DNA of 64,000 nucleotides, taken from positions 372,001 through 436,000 of the forward strand of contig JACGCK010000011.1 in assembly GCA_014925825.1 (NCBI GenBank), read 5' to 3'. The notes under the pieces are model-generated. The model was not told where the DNA came from, ran no database searches, and was given only the letters and a program-made list of their open reading frames with translations. The DNA is from Pholiota molesta (taxonomy: Eukaryota > Basidiomycota > Agaricomycetes > Agaricales > Strophariaceae). Of the stretch, positions 49,622-63,732 are shown piece after piece (position 1 is the first letter of the stretch; each line of letters opens with the position of its first letter). The position numbers and the translations under genes were made by a program.

Positions 49622-52596
49622 TTAATCCGATAACACAATGACCTCGATATCTTCACCATGTCGATCTTTGTTTTTGTTGAACCCGACGGGAGGCCGGCTT
49701 GGCGTTGATACAGATAGGGCGGACATGGCTCGTTCAAGAGTTTTGTCGAGCCGTGAATTCAGAGAGTTAGAAGAAGACGATGGCCGGGCCGGATGCGGAA
49801 TCCTGGGGGTATGATAGTTTGGTGTCCTTCCAGCCTGTGTGTTATTTGTGTAGTAAGCTGTCCTGTGTAGGTCATGTAAAATTTCGATATCTGCGGTATT
49901 GAGACCGACATGAACGCGTGTTGAGATTCTAGTGAAATCTGAGGATTTACTTACCTGAACTGCTATCGGCGAAAATCGGTTCGGCGCGAAGCCTCGAAGA
50001 GGAGGTAGTGGCGTAGGGTCTCCCAGGGGAGGACATATCGTGGGCATGAAGGGGGAGATGCGTCTGGTGCTTGACAAGCGAGGGCTGAATATTGGGAAGC
50101 GACGACAAGTTTTTGCGAGGGCGCCCAACCTTCCGTTTCAGTGGTGCGGCGTCATCGCTTCTCAAACTTGATTCGACGCTGGTGAAGTCGAAGAATTCAC
50201 CTTCGCTGCTACTAGTGCTGCTGCTCGCTGAAGCGCTCTTGGCACGTCTGCCCTTCTTCTTTCCCTTATCAACGGGTCGATTTTTGACGATGATGCAGCA
50301 TCATTTTAGTGGATGATATAATTGGGAAGTGTCAGGAGACGCGAAGGCCACGATTTTCGGGGTCTGCCTGTGTCTTTCAATGCAACATTCCAATTTGGCT
50401 TCATTATTGGTGTTAACAGGTTTGAACCTTCGCTTTTTTCGTTTTGTTGCTGTAGAAGTTGGATACATCAGAGGAAGTGTCAGGAGACGCGAAGGCCACA
50501 ATTTTACGGGGTCTGCCTGGTGATCTTTTCACAGATGCAACGGATTCGCTGTCAGAGCTTGATGCGATACTGCCAACATTAACCAATTTGGCTGTATTAT
50601 TGGGTGTTGACAGGTTTGAAACCTTCGCTTTTCCCTTCCGTTTTGTTGCTGTAGAAATAGTTGGAGATACATCAGGGGAAGTGTCAGGAGATGCGAAGGC
50701 CACGATTTTACGGGGCCGGGCTGGTGATCTTTTCACTGGTGTAGTGGGACCACTATTCGAGCTTGATGCAATATTGCTAACTTCGACCAGTTCGCCTTCA
50801 TTGTTGGGCGTTAACGGGTTTGAAATCGTAGTTTTTCCCTTCCGTTTTGTTGTTGTGGAGGTAGATGGAGATTTACTTGGGGAAGTGTCAGGAGACGCGA
50901 AGGCCATAATTTTACGGGGTCTGGGTGATCTTTTCACAGGCGTAGCAGGACTACTGTCCGAGCTTGATGCGATATTGTTAGCATTGGACAATATGTTGGG
51001 TGTCAACAGGTTCGAAATTGTAGTTTTGTCCTTCCGTTTTGCTGTCGTGGAGCTAGAAGCCTTTGAGGAGGGTGTAAGGCGAGGTCGTTCTGGCCTCCTC
51101 TTCATTGGCGTCACATTGTCGCTTTCCGAACTTGAAGCAATATTATCGAAGTCAAATGATTCACCCTCGCTACTTTCCGTCACTGTTGCCTTGCCTTTCT
51201 GTTTCCTGGACCTACGACGTCTTGTGGATGATCGTCTGCGCTTGGTGGGGGACTTGCTGCGTCTTCTCGGCGTAGCTTCAGAATCTGAATCTTCGTCTGT
51301 CACAAACATATCATCACTGGCTATGTCCGGATGTTGGGGTCCATTGCGTTCGGCAGGAGGGAGACGGCGGTAGCATCCACGCACGATATCTCCCCAGAGA
51401 GTATAGGTGCCGCATGATGGACAATTGCCGCCCCTGGGAATCAAATTTTTGGTCACAGTCTCCTCTTTCAGAAATCTTTGCCCAAGACAAGCGAGGTGTG
51501 AGGTCGCAAAACATCCTGTTGACGGACATAGCGCTGTAGACAAAGGATCCTGGTACAAGAATAAATCTGTGCTTTGTAATTTAAACGATGCACGTACTCA
51601 CATCTATGTGAGAATGAAGGGGTTTATCACAGACCGAACAATCCAGGGGCCGTCCAGAGGCTATCAGAGCAGTATTCTTAGCCAGCAAGGCGGAACTGAA
51701 TTCCTCTATGGTGTATGTTAGAGAATACGATACCTAAAATAGGCAAACATAGCACTTATAATTACTCACCATCGTCAGCCGTTATTGGACCCTGTCTTCC
51801 GGAACCGGGATGACCAGATTTTCCGTCCACACCTTCTAACTCTATGGAACATGTGAATCCAGGTGGGAGCGGAAGGACTTGAGGGATCCGTGCAGACGCA
51901 TTCCAGTATTGTAAGGCTTCTTCTGTAAATAACTTGACGTGGAGGGGCCAGGTGTTGAATGGATGCCTAGCAATCATCGCCCGGACGATTCTAGGCACGA
52001 CGCAGGCGTTGTGTCAATGTTTCTGGGAGCGCTCGGAACGGATCGCGTGGGGACGTACGCTATGTTCTTTGCCATCACTCGAGTCCTTTTGGGCCCAAAA
52101 AGGCTTTTGTCCCCGTCGCGCAAATGCCGTGACTTGTGGGGGTGCTGCCAGGCCCATTCAAACTGGAGAGCCGCCTGAGAATTGGAAGGAAAGTTTGCAG
52201 AAGGTCAATTTTCAGGAGTGGCAAATAGCAAAGACGAAGTTTCACCAGTCTGGATGGGAAGCCATGAACGATCATCTGCATTACCCATGGCCGCTTGCGT
52301 TGAGTTTTTCTGGCACCCTGGGAGATCTCCCCGTTATGCTGTCTGTTTAAAGGTTAGAATATGGGAATTCGGAGAGGCTGACAAGCACACCTAATCCTTC
52401 TGGGAGGTGATGGTGTGCTGCCTATGTACACCCTAGTTCATCAGGTCAGCTACCTCTTTCTCGTAAAAGCGCATCCAAGGACGTACGCAGTGGCTTGAGG
52501 CGTCTGAATGGACTTCAAAAGGTAGCATGCATAAAAGGAGGGGAATGTGTGGCACAGGATAGACGAGCGGGCGCCAAGGCGGCGTATAGGGAGCAT
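49622..52596 (-). CDS. SLX1: SLX1 structure-specific endonuclease with repeat-rich tail
   Basis: SLX1 is the GIY-YIG nuclease subunit of SLX1-SLX4, which cuts branched DNA such as Holliday junctions. Start chosen at 52594-52596 ([14 protein letters not shown]); a Met at 52668 is alternative. The GIY-YIG core reads [36 protein letters not shown] and [16 protein letters not shown], giving the Tyr, Arg-Arg-x-Arg, His-Asn and Glu residues expected. The zinc finger has [28 protein letters not shown] and [16 protein letters not shown]. The tail carries tandem repeats of about 67 residues with [17 protein letters not shown]. The open frame stops at 50413 inside the last repeat, which is degraded or mis-sequenced; further coding-like sequence continues ([10 protein letters not shown]) to DIEVIVLSD and a stop at 49622-49624. 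Confidence 0.88.
50327..50960. repeat. Tandem repeat of about 202 bp in the SLX1 tail
   Basis: The block GAAGTGTCAGGAGACGCGAA recurs near 50327, 50476, 50679 and 50882, with about 203 bp between the last three and about 148 bp for the first, which is shortened. Each encodes the SPDTS/RPRK module on the minus strand. Unit-to-unit similarity is high. Confidence 0.8.
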
Positions 52597-52969
52597 GGGT
52601 TGAGGCCTGCTCTGCTGCGCTGGACCAGGGCTGGGACTATTGGCGCTCGACGTTGTGCCGTTCAACATGGATTAGATTCAACATCAGTGACCCGCAAAAG
52701 CACCGAGACGCGAAATGTCACAGGCGCGTGTGTACACGTGAGCTTAATGAGTGCCGTCCGCTCAGGACCCCAGGTTAGCCGTTAGCCGGACAACGCGCAG
52801 GACAGAGTATCCCGATGTACGGACGTGCTCATAGAATTGCGGAACGGGTCATGGAAGCAAGATATAATTCAGCACAATTCATGGGTTAGATTATTACATA
52901 TCGTCTGGTTTACAGAGAAGGTCCGAAGATGGCAAGGAAATGAAGAGAAAGTACACTGCGGACGTAGAA
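52597..52969. other. Short spacer between SLX1 and GNAT genes
   Basis: 373 bp holding the probable SLX1 promoter. A CACGTG lies at 52735-52740, about 140 bp from the chosen SLX1 start. No gene is supported here. Confidence 0.5.
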
Positions 52970-53639
52970 CTAATTTATAACGCCTACGACTAAATACGCA
53001 TCTTTCGACCCATAAGACAGCGTCCGATATACATTTCTAATGATATTAGGTGAAACATTGAGGCCGATATGCTTATAGAATTCAATGGCTTCGGTATTGG
53101 ATGTGGCGACATTTGCATATATCGGAATGCCGTCAAGGGAAGTAGTGGCACACGACTCCCGAAGAGTGTCCACGACCCATCGAATGAGTTTGCGGGCTAG
53201 GCCACAGTGCTGGCAAGAAGGAAGCACTCCTAGCGTAAGGATCTCCAAGCGCGGTTTACTGAGGTCGATGGTAGTTCTATCTCGAGGTTTCGTCGAAACA
53301 TTGGGATTAATCTCGGTCGATTTTGGCGTGGTAAAACACTTGAGAGTGGACAATGGCTGCTGTATGGCTGCAGAAATAAATCCAATCGGAACGTTGGGAT
53401 GTGCTCTTTTATAGGCGACGAAACATGCGCGGGTCGGAATAAGAAGAAGTTGGAGAAAGAAAGATGTTGGATACTGGACTGGCAGCAGTTTGGACTGGGC
53501 GGACGATGAGCATGACGGCTTTCCAAATTAAGAACAAGACGATGAATGGACGCACATGGAGGTCGCGAACCTTGGGGAGGTCGTGCGAGGTCAGAGGCTT
53601 GATGACGACCTCACTAGCGTCGATGTCGACGGGAGGCAT
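52970..53639 (-). CDS. GNAT-family N-acetyltransferase
   Basis: Acetyl-CoA-dependent acetyltransferase of the Naa50/Naa60-like type, which modifies protein N termini. Start 53637-53639 (MPPVDIDASEVVIKPLTSHD, LPKVRDLH). One intron (about 53468-53553) uses an acceptor ending GTCCAG, after which YPTSFFLQLLLIPTRACFV continues the fold. Further motifs are PNVPIGFISAAIQQPLS, LEILTLGVLPSCQHCGLARK (motif A; the usual RxxGxG/A is QHCGLA here) and YANVATSNTEAIEFYKHIGL (motif B). A charged insertion (TPKSTEINPNVSTKPRDRTT) lies between strands. Stop TAG at 52970-52972. Substrate specificity is not clear from sequence. Confidence 0.88.
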
Positions 53640-53776
53640 GCTTGGGTTGGAAGACCATTGGAAGGGACACGGGTAGACGGCTTATAATGCGGTTAGTAGA
53701 TGGGATTCCATCGACATCCTAGACTCGCAGTTGAGACAGGCCCCTATAGCATGCCGACCCGGGATTGGCTCGTGAG

Positions 53777-53782
53777 GCGGGG
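53777..53782 (+). promoter_or_regulatory. CreA/Mig1-like site (GCGGGG)
   Basis: GCGGGG matches the SYGGRG consensus of fungal carbon catabolite repressors. A second match, GCGGAG, lies at 53929-53934. Both are upstream of PCK1. Confidence 0.4.
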
Positions 53783-54067
53783 AGCCGACGGGTCACGATC
53801 TAGACCAAGGCGGGATATGAAAAGAGGAATCTGGTGTTATTGCCGAAAATAGAAAGATGTGCATGTGATAGAGACTTCGACCTCGGTATGTGGGCATTGG
53901 CAGCAGCTGGATGGACAGCCTGTTCCGTGCGGAGAGGGCAACGGAGGACCTGGTGTGCACGGGCAACCGACAAAGGGCGGTCGGGCAATACCGGCCAGTG
54001 GCAGGGTTGCGATCTGTGCGCGCAGAATCCTAGGATTCCACGGGATGGAGCGACGATTGTGTTCTGC

Positions 54068-54074
54068 TATAAAA
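54068..54074 (+). promoter_or_regulatory. PCK1 TATA box
   Basis: TATAAAA at about 160 bp before the ATG at 54231, a normal distance for a strongly expressed fungal gene. Confidence 0.6.
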
Positions 54075-54202
54075 CAGCAGTCCACCCGCTTCACTCGCCC
54101 CACTTCTCTTAGACGCCAATACCAGGTCAGTCCCTTACCCGTCCCACGCCCCGGATCTTGCACGTCCTCTATCCGTATAAATACTGAGCCATTCTGCCAG
54201 TT

Positions 54203-54216
54203 CCCCGCATCCCCGC
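54203..54216 (-). promoter_or_regulatory. Tandem CCCCGCAT sites before PCK1 ATG
   Basis: CCCCGC occurs at 54203-54208 and 54211-54216, both matching the reverse complement of SYGGRG. They sit in the 5' leader 15-28 bp before the start, so a carbon-repression role is possible but unproven. Confidence 0.35.
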
Positions 54217-54230
54217 ATTTCAGAATCAAC

Positions 54231-56191
54231 ATGGTTCTCCCTCATCATACTCCCTACGTCACCCCGCACATCCTCCACAAGAACTACGCCCAATCTCACG
54301 ACTATGAACAACATTCTAATCGTATGTTCATCGTCTCTCTACTAGTCGCGTCTCCTCATATCGCCCTGCAGTCATCGGCCAGGATCTCGAGTACTTCTCA
54401 CAGGCTGGATTCGATATGGATCGCATCCAGATCAAACGTAATGCCCCTGTTGCCCTTCTTTACGAAGATGCTATTCGGAATGAAGGCGCCATTATATCCT
54501 CTTCCGGTGCTCTGATTAACTTCTCCGGAAAGAAGACTGGACGTAGTCCCAAGGACAAGCGTATTGTTTACGAAGATTCCAGTAAAGATGACATCTGGTG
54601 GGGTTCCGTCAACATCAAGATGGATGAACGTATGTGAATTCTCTCGAACTCTCGCCTTGTGTGTGTTAAGTCCATTTCAGATACCTTCGAAATCAACCGA
54701 GAGCGTGCCATCGATTATCTGAACACCCGCGATAACGTCTATGTCTTCGATGGATTTGCGGGGGTGCGTTCTTTGTTATTTCTTGATTATCGATCCAATC
54801 GAATTCATTGTATTTTTCTCTCAGTGGGACCCAAAATACCGCATTAAAGTGCGCGTCATCTGTGCCCGGGCTTACCATGCGCTCTTCATGGTATGTTTCC
54901 TCCTCCTAAATACTCCAACATTTCTAATTCTGTGATCTTAGCACAATATGCTTATCCGACCAACGGAAGAGCAACTAGCTAACTTCGGCGAACCGGATTT
55001 CATCATTTACAATGCTGGACAGTTCCCCGCCAATCGCTTCACCAAGGGCATGAGCTCGACCACATCTGTCGAGATCAACTTCAAGCGCATGGAGATGGTC
55101 ATTCTTGGTACCGAGTATGCGGGTGAAATGAAGAAAGGTGTTTTCTCCGTCATGGTAGGATTCTTGCACATGATCTGCGGGGTTTTGCTGATTTGCTTTT
55201 CATTCAGCATTATCTACAACCCGTCAAATTCGGACAACTTTCCCTTCACTCTTCTGCCAACGTCGGTATCGAAAAAGGAGATGTTACTCTGTTCTTCGGC
55301 CTCTCAGGGACCGGAAAGACCACACTTTCAGCTGACCCACAACGCCTCCTGATTGGAGACGATGAGCACGTCTGGTCAGACACCGGTGTTTTCAACATCG
55401 AAGGAGGATGCTACGCCAAGTGTATCAACCTTTCCGCCGAGAAGGAACCCGATATTTTCAACGCGATCCGCTATGGTAGCATTCTGGAGAATGTCGTCTA
55501 TAACCCAGCTACCCGTGTTTCTGACTATGACGACATTAGCATCACCGAAAACACACGCTGCGCCTACCCTATCGAGTACATTCCCAATGCTCAAATTCCC
55601 TGCATGGTTGAGCGCCAGCCCACGAACATCATCATGTTGACCTGCGACGCATTCGGTGTCCTTCCTCCAGTCAGTAGGCTCACCCCGGAGCAAGCTAGCT
55701 ACCACTTCTTGGCTGGTTACACCTCGAAGACCCCTGGAACTGAAGACGGTGTTCTTGAGCCTATCCCTACCTTCTCCACATGCTACAGTGCTCCCTTCAT
55801 CGTGCTCCACCCCGGGCGCTATGCTTCCATGCTCGCTGAGCGCATGGCCAAGCACAACGTTGACTGCTGGCTCATCAACACCGGTTGGACTGGTGGCAAG
55901 TTCGGCAGCGGCAAGCGTTGCCCCCTGAAGTTCACTCGTCGCATCGTGGACGCTGTGCACTCTGGCGAGCTCGCCAAGGCCGAATTTGAGAACTTCAGTA
56001 CCTTCAACCTGTCAATACCCACCTCTCTCGAGGGTGTCCCCCGCGAACTGCTCAACCCATCGCTGGCGTGGGCGGACAAAGAGGCTTTCCAGAAGGAACT
56101 CAGGAAGCTCGCCGGCATGTTCACCAAGGCATTCGCGCTCTACGAGCAGGACGTCGATGAGAAGGTCAGGCTGGCGGGCCCTACGATCTAA
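54231..56191 (+). CDS. PCK1: Phosphoenolpyruvate carboxykinase (ATP)
   Basis: The enzyme converts oxaloacetate to phosphoenolpyruvate, the committed step of gluconeogenesis in the cytosol. Start ATG 54231 ([18 protein letters not shown]). Hallmarks: [40 protein letters not shown] and the kinase-1a loop [11 protein letters not shown]. Then [20 protein letters not shown] (kinase-2 and metal-binding Asp), [35 protein letters not shown] and [15 protein letters not shown]. Length, about 550 residues, is normal and the C-terminus ends [11 protein letters not shown], stop 56189-56191. Introns lie in the first half (for example around 54322-54371 and 55154-55203); the long last exon runs from about 55204. 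Codons are GC-biased, as is usual for highly expressed genes. Intact frame. Confidence 0.97.
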
Positions 56192-56965
56192 ATAGATTGC
56201 AGCGTTCTTTTACCCATAGGAGTATAGAGATGTATTTTTTAGCTTTGCTTCCTCTCTCATTGTCCTCTTCGTTTCTGTTGTTTGCATTGGACGATTAATT
56301 TTTTTTCGTGTACATTAGATACACAGTGAATACCTATACACTAGGACTGAAATAAACATAGGCTGTTTTCAATACCTGCACATGCGAGTTCAATATCCCT
56401 CAAATGATAAATCTTTCCACCTCGATGCATTCTCGCAGCAGCTTGCTTGTGTCTTTTCTCGCCTAAATGATTTTTTAGGAAGAATCAGCTCATATGCTTA
56501 TCAGTGAGAAATTGATCGGATATCCCAGGGTCTGCTACTCCTGTGGATCACTGTAGGCGCTTGTGAGACAGTGGTAGGCGCCAAGTGGGAGTATGTGGCT
56601 AACGGATCGGACGGCATTGATCCGTGTGTCCACCTCCGCCATGCCCGGCGTTCGACCTGCAGCTCGCGACGCGCGTTGCCATCAACGTGTCGAATACCGA
56701 GTCAGTTCAAAACACCCACATTTCTCATTGGCTCCAATTTCGTCACGAACACGTTTCAGCTCAACAAGCAGACACCATTGCGGCTGTGCAGACGTGGGCG
56801 CTCTAGTGCGAGCCTACGTGTCGGTAGTACGTACGTACGTGGATGATGGAAAAAATGATTGGATATCATCGGACATCATATAACAAGGAAGGCTCGCTGG
56901 CGAGGGACAGATAACCCTTCTCTGAGCTTACTACCAGCCTCGACAACAAGACTCCTCTTTCGAAG
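56192..56965. other. PCK1-BiP intergenic region
   Basis: 774 bp with the PCK1 3' end and the BiP promoter. ACGTG cores occur at about 56792 (GACGTGG), 56815 (TACGTGT) and 56836 (TACGTGG), the last within a GTACGTACGTACGTGG run. ACGTG is the core recognised by UPR bZIP factors of the Hac1/XBP1 type. No exon is supported. Confidence 0.5.
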
Positions 56966-59556
<2,591 letters not shown>

Positions 59557-60575
59557 ACATGGAATTATCAGCTGCACTGTAATATTATATCACGAATATT
59601 TAACGCTTTCCTTAATACTTACACACTGGCACAACACTGGCAAGTTTGAAAATGAATTCAAGGATTTTCTCGACATGACTTCCTATTCCTTTTTTTCGCG
59701 TGGGAGCTGAAAAGGTATGGCTCAAACGACTATGCAAAGACTTCGGATGTAACTTTCAGGAGATGCACGAGAAAGAAACGACTCGGAGTTGAAGGCGGCC
59801 AATGATCGTCGATCATTTTGTATTTGATCCGGATGCATCTAATCTAATCTGCTCGACTGACCGTCTGCAAAGGACGCCTCAAGGACGCCTCGCACGACGT
59901 GCGCCGCAGCGCGCGCGTAGTCTGCGCATTGTATATTTCTAAAGTGTCAAAAGCCACGCACATGGACTTGCGCGCAGTAATCGTAAATGGGCAACACCAT
60001 TCATCACCAGATGCGGTAGGGAATACCATCTAGCCCCGCGATGTTGTTTCATAATAAGTATCGCCATATCGCATCATGGCGTGCCCACTGAACGGCTTTC
60101 GAGGGGCTGCACATTTATGCTCTACCAGCGTTCAAAACGCGTATGTGCGACAACGTTCAGCAGTGCGTGAACGGTGCAGCCGCAGATAATCATAATCTTG
60201 TCATAATCTCCGGGACCCATTAATGAACAAGGCCATGAGGCCACGCCTGGCCACGCACTGTTAATATATCTATCTGGCAGCGACGATGGACTGAAGCAGC
60301 CAGCATGCTGAGGGGATGTGTTCAAGCCTTCCATCAACGCGTGGCCCATATTGTGTCAGAATTGTCTCACTTTCATGCATTCCATGCTGCACATCCACTG
60401 CAACGCAAAGTCACAATTCAAGAAGTCGGGGGGTAATCCAATCAAGTGGAATTATTACAAGCCGAGGCGGGAAAAACTGATTTCAAACAGACACAACAAC
60501 TAGTAGATACTCGAGTAACAATCTTCCAAGATGCACAGCGCACGGCCGAGATAATTCATGATGAGACTAACATGT
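59557..60575. other. Spacer between convergent genes
   Basis: 1.02 kb after BiP and before the end of the minus-strand membrane protein. The sequence shows GACGCCTCAAGGACGCCTC near 59873-59893 and a GC-rich patch at about 59895-59920. No coding region or RNA is supported. Confidence 0.5.
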
Positions 60576-61603
60576 TTAGCCGACAAGGGGCGCGCGCTCC
60601 TCGTCGTTGAGGGCGATGTGGCCGCGCGAGCTGTAGAGGCCGAACGCGCCCTTGAACACCCAGACGAGGGCGAGGATGGAGAAGCCGAGCGCGGACCAGT
60701 GCACAAAGGGGGACGAGGTCTGATGCGCGAAGATGGCCCACAGCGACCAGGCGACGGCGATGGAGGCGGGGAGGTCACCCTCTGGGGTAGAGAAGGCGTA
60801 CGTCGCGGCGGTGCCCTCGAGGAAGAAGCTAGCGGAGAGGGCAAGTGTGAGTGGCAGCAGGCTCAGAGGGAAAATACGGCGTGGAATGGAAAGGGGCTTA
60901 CAGGGCAAGGAAGACGAAGACCTTGGTCCAGATACCGGCGTGGTGGGTGAGACGGTTGACACCGAAGGCGTCAAAGGCGGTGACGACAACGAGGACGGTG
61001 GTCCATCCGTGGTAGAGCGAGAAGGGAAGGTGGATGAAGAGCTCGTCGCCCCAGGACTCGGAGACATGATGCTTCTTGACGACGTAGTAAATATGCTAGG
61101 GGGATGTCAGGAGATGGAAAGGAGAAGTATGGATGGACGGGGACTCACTGTGACGGCGGAGCTCACGAAGAGAGCAAAGATGAAGGCTTTGGGGAGGTGA
61201 GGAGGGCAGAGAGAGATGGAGCGTGTGTTACATACCAGCAATGTAGTGGTGGGTGGCCCAGAGGTTGACATAGATGGCGTTGAGGATGCCGAGGAGAGGG
61301 AAGCGCCAGGAGATGCCGTCGATGATGGTCTTCTTGCCGTTGGGGAAGAACTGGTAGATGACGGTGCCTAGGAGCAGGAGGTGGATGAGGGACCTGCGGG
61401 GGGTGAGCAGTGGCGCTGCGGACGGGAGGTGAGACGTACCAGATGAGGAAGGCCCATGGTGCGGGAGTGATGTATGTCTCCTTGCCATAGTAGTATATGG
61501 AGGAGGGTGAGGTGACGGTGTAGATGTTGGAGCCGAGGAAGAGGAAGTAGACGATGATATTGGTGATTTTGAGCAGGATCCCGTCCTTCCAAGAGTCGGC
61601 CAT
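60576..61603 (-). CDS. Multi-pass membrane protein of unknown function
   Basis: About 250 residues in several exons. Start 61601-61603 gives [20 protein letters not shown] and [10 protein letters not shown], the first membrane helix. Further hydrophobic helices are [64 protein letters not shown] and [20 protein letters not shown] polar segment ([20 protein letters not shown]) lies between helices. The C-terminus is cytosolic-like and acidic ([18 protein letters not shown]), stop TAA at 60576-60578. I cannot name a family with confidence; the pattern resembles fungal integral membrane proteins of unknown role. It shares a 224-bp divergent promoter with the PHD protein. Base composition is GC-rich, unlike the first 50 kb. 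Confidence 0.8.
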
Positions 61604-61827
61604 GGTGCAATGGGGAGTGGACAGGAGAGACGCGGCTATTTATGCGGACAGACTGACGTCAACATGTGACCGCCATGACGCCACCATGCTGTCTATCCAC
61701 CATCCTCATCATCTCGTACGCAGTCCACCCCACATTACATCGGCTCAGATCCGTACAACAACGTTTTAAAAGCGCGTGCTATCTTTAGACAACTCTCTTT
61801 CCAACGCTTCTCCAACGTTCGTCGCCC

Positions 61828-63732
61828 ATGCCCGCGCCCTGCACCGCTTGCCGCTCCGCGGATAGCTCTCCGCGCAACTTTCTCCTCACATGCATCCAAT
61901 GCTCGCGTCCATGGCACCACAGTCAGCCTTCTTTCCCCTTCTTCTCGCGCCGTACCATCGCCTGCGCCTGCGCGGATGGGACACATGACGGTCGTATATA
62001 TACTAACCATATCTTCGCGCTCCCCATTTAACCTACAGGATGTCATCGCCCCGTAATTACAGACAAGGAGCTCGTAAACATCATCAAGCTCTTCAACGCC
62101 CGCGGCTCTAACGTCTCAGGCCCTAAACGCCTCGAGTGGACATGTGCCGCCTGTCTCAAAGGGAAGGGCGCGGCCGCAGACAGCTCTGGCTCGACCTCCA
62201 CAGAAAGGCCCAGAGCCATCAGCACTGATGATAAGTCAGGATTAGCATCGGGGTCAGGTGGTGCATCGGGTTCGACTCTAATTGCGACGCGTCCGCTACA
62301 GGCGCCCGTGACCGCAAAATCCAATACTACTATCCGCCCTCCGGCTCAAGCAAGGAAACAGTCGTCCGCAATATACATCGACGATGACGACGACGAAATC
62401 CAAATCATCGAAAATCCTCTTGCAGTCGCTTCCAGTGCTGGTCCTAGTACTATTCGAGCTCCCGCTCATCCTCCTCGTCCACAACCACAGCCGAAAGCTC
62501 TACCGCAACCTCAAGCGCCCGTCCCTACGCAGACGCTACCTAGACCACCTCTACCACTCAACAGCGTAAAATCGGCAGCAACTGCACAACCATCAAGGCC
62601 TCCCGCACCATCGATCGCGCGTCCCAAAACCACTTCTGCAGTAAGCACTTCCACCACCGCCCCTCCAAGCACAAGCCGCAATGCCATATTACCTTCGTCA
62701 ACACCGACAGATTCGGGACGCCAGCCTGAAGGCCCACCCGCTAGCGCTAGCGCCACCGTCGATCCGCTCCCCAAACCTGCTCCTGGTCCTGTGCCGCAAG
62801 CTCACCCATCGGTCCCAAGACCACAGACCGTCCGCCCACAACACGCGGCGAAGAGCGCAAGTTTGCGTCCGCAGGCAGCAAAGAAGACCGTAAATGCAAA
62901 AGCGCCCGTCTCAGCCCAGTCCACATCCCCGCCGACATCAAAATCCACATCCGGGCCCTCATCATCTGCCGCGCACGCCTCAGGCTCGCGCGCGGGTGCA
63001 GGCGTGCGTGTCATAGACGACCCCGTGAGTTTCCCCTTGAGTACAGCGCCCGCGCCCGCGTCCTTTGCGCGGACGATGACCGCCCCCACGGGCGCGGCGG
63101 CGGCGGGGCGGGGCAGGATCTCCGTCCATCGCGGCGCGGACGAGAGCGACGAGGAGGAGGAGGAGGAGCTGGACGTCGACGGGGATGAGGACGAACTCGA
63201 CGTCGACGGGGCCGGGGACAGCGAGGATACGCGCGCGATCGGCAGGAGCGGCGCACGCACCGCGCTCCGCGTGTCGGAATCGAAAGTCAGACTGACGGGC
63301 GGCCCTCCCGCGCCTGGGCCGGGTGCTACCGTTGCCCTCCCGCGTCGCCTCCCGGAGTGGATCAACGCGTGCGCGGAGGCCGCTGACGATCGCGCGCCCG
63401 CGCGGGATATGTGGGCCCGCGCCGGTGTGCGGCGACGCTCCGCGCCCACTCGCTCCGGTCCAAATGCAGCACAAACCGCGTCTGCGGAGGTGCGCCTGCC
63501 TTTGACCTCGCGGCGCGCGCGGAAGGCGTTTAAGGTCGTGCATAGACCCGTGGGCGGGCCGCCTGTCGGCCATGGAGGGGATGAGGGGAAGGGGAAAGGG
63601 AAAGGCAAGGAAAAGGAAAAGGAGGGGGTGGTGCGGGCGGCTGCGCGGAATCCCAGCTTGGTGTTGGGTGCGCCGTTCTTCTTCGCTGCGGATGCGTGGA
63701 CGGTGAAGAGGATGGCTGAGCTTGGGATTTGA
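61828..63732 (+). CDS. PHD-like zinc-finger protein with long disordered tail
   Basis: The start is ATG 61828. The first exon gives MPAPCTACRSADSSPRNF then LLTCIQCSRPWHH. After an intron at 61922-62038 the second gives RCHRPVITDKELVNIIKLFN and LEWTCAACLKGKG. The spaced pairs CxxC...CxxC...WHHRCH...WxCxxC fit a PHD-type zinc finger that could read histone tails. The rest, about 500 residues, is low complexity: a short acidic motif with hydrophobic core (YIDDDDDEIQIIEN), long Pro/Ser-rich tracts, an acidic run (DESDEEEEEELDVDGDEDEL) and a Lys-rich run near the end (EGKGKGKGKEKEKEGVVRA). Stop TGA 63730-63732. Partner and target are unknown. Codon third positions are strongly GC, matching the 60-64 kb shift. 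Confidence 0.8.

Larger units (their letters stand above)
53640..54230. other. Divergent GNAT/PCK1 promoter region
   Basis: 590 bp between the divergent genes. It includes candidate CreA/Mig1 sites, a TATA box and repeated CCCCGCAT near the PCK1 start (annotated separately). No exon is supported. Confidence 0.6.

Noticed and set aside
50459..51373. Long plus-strand open frame of 304 codons
   Set aside because: It is the antisense of the SLX1 repeat tail; its apparent repetition simply mirrors the repeats on the minus strand.
55376..55960. Minus-strand open frame opposite PCK1
   Set aside because: It is a shadow of the highly biased PCK1 exon; the plus-strand frame carries all PCK active-site motifs.
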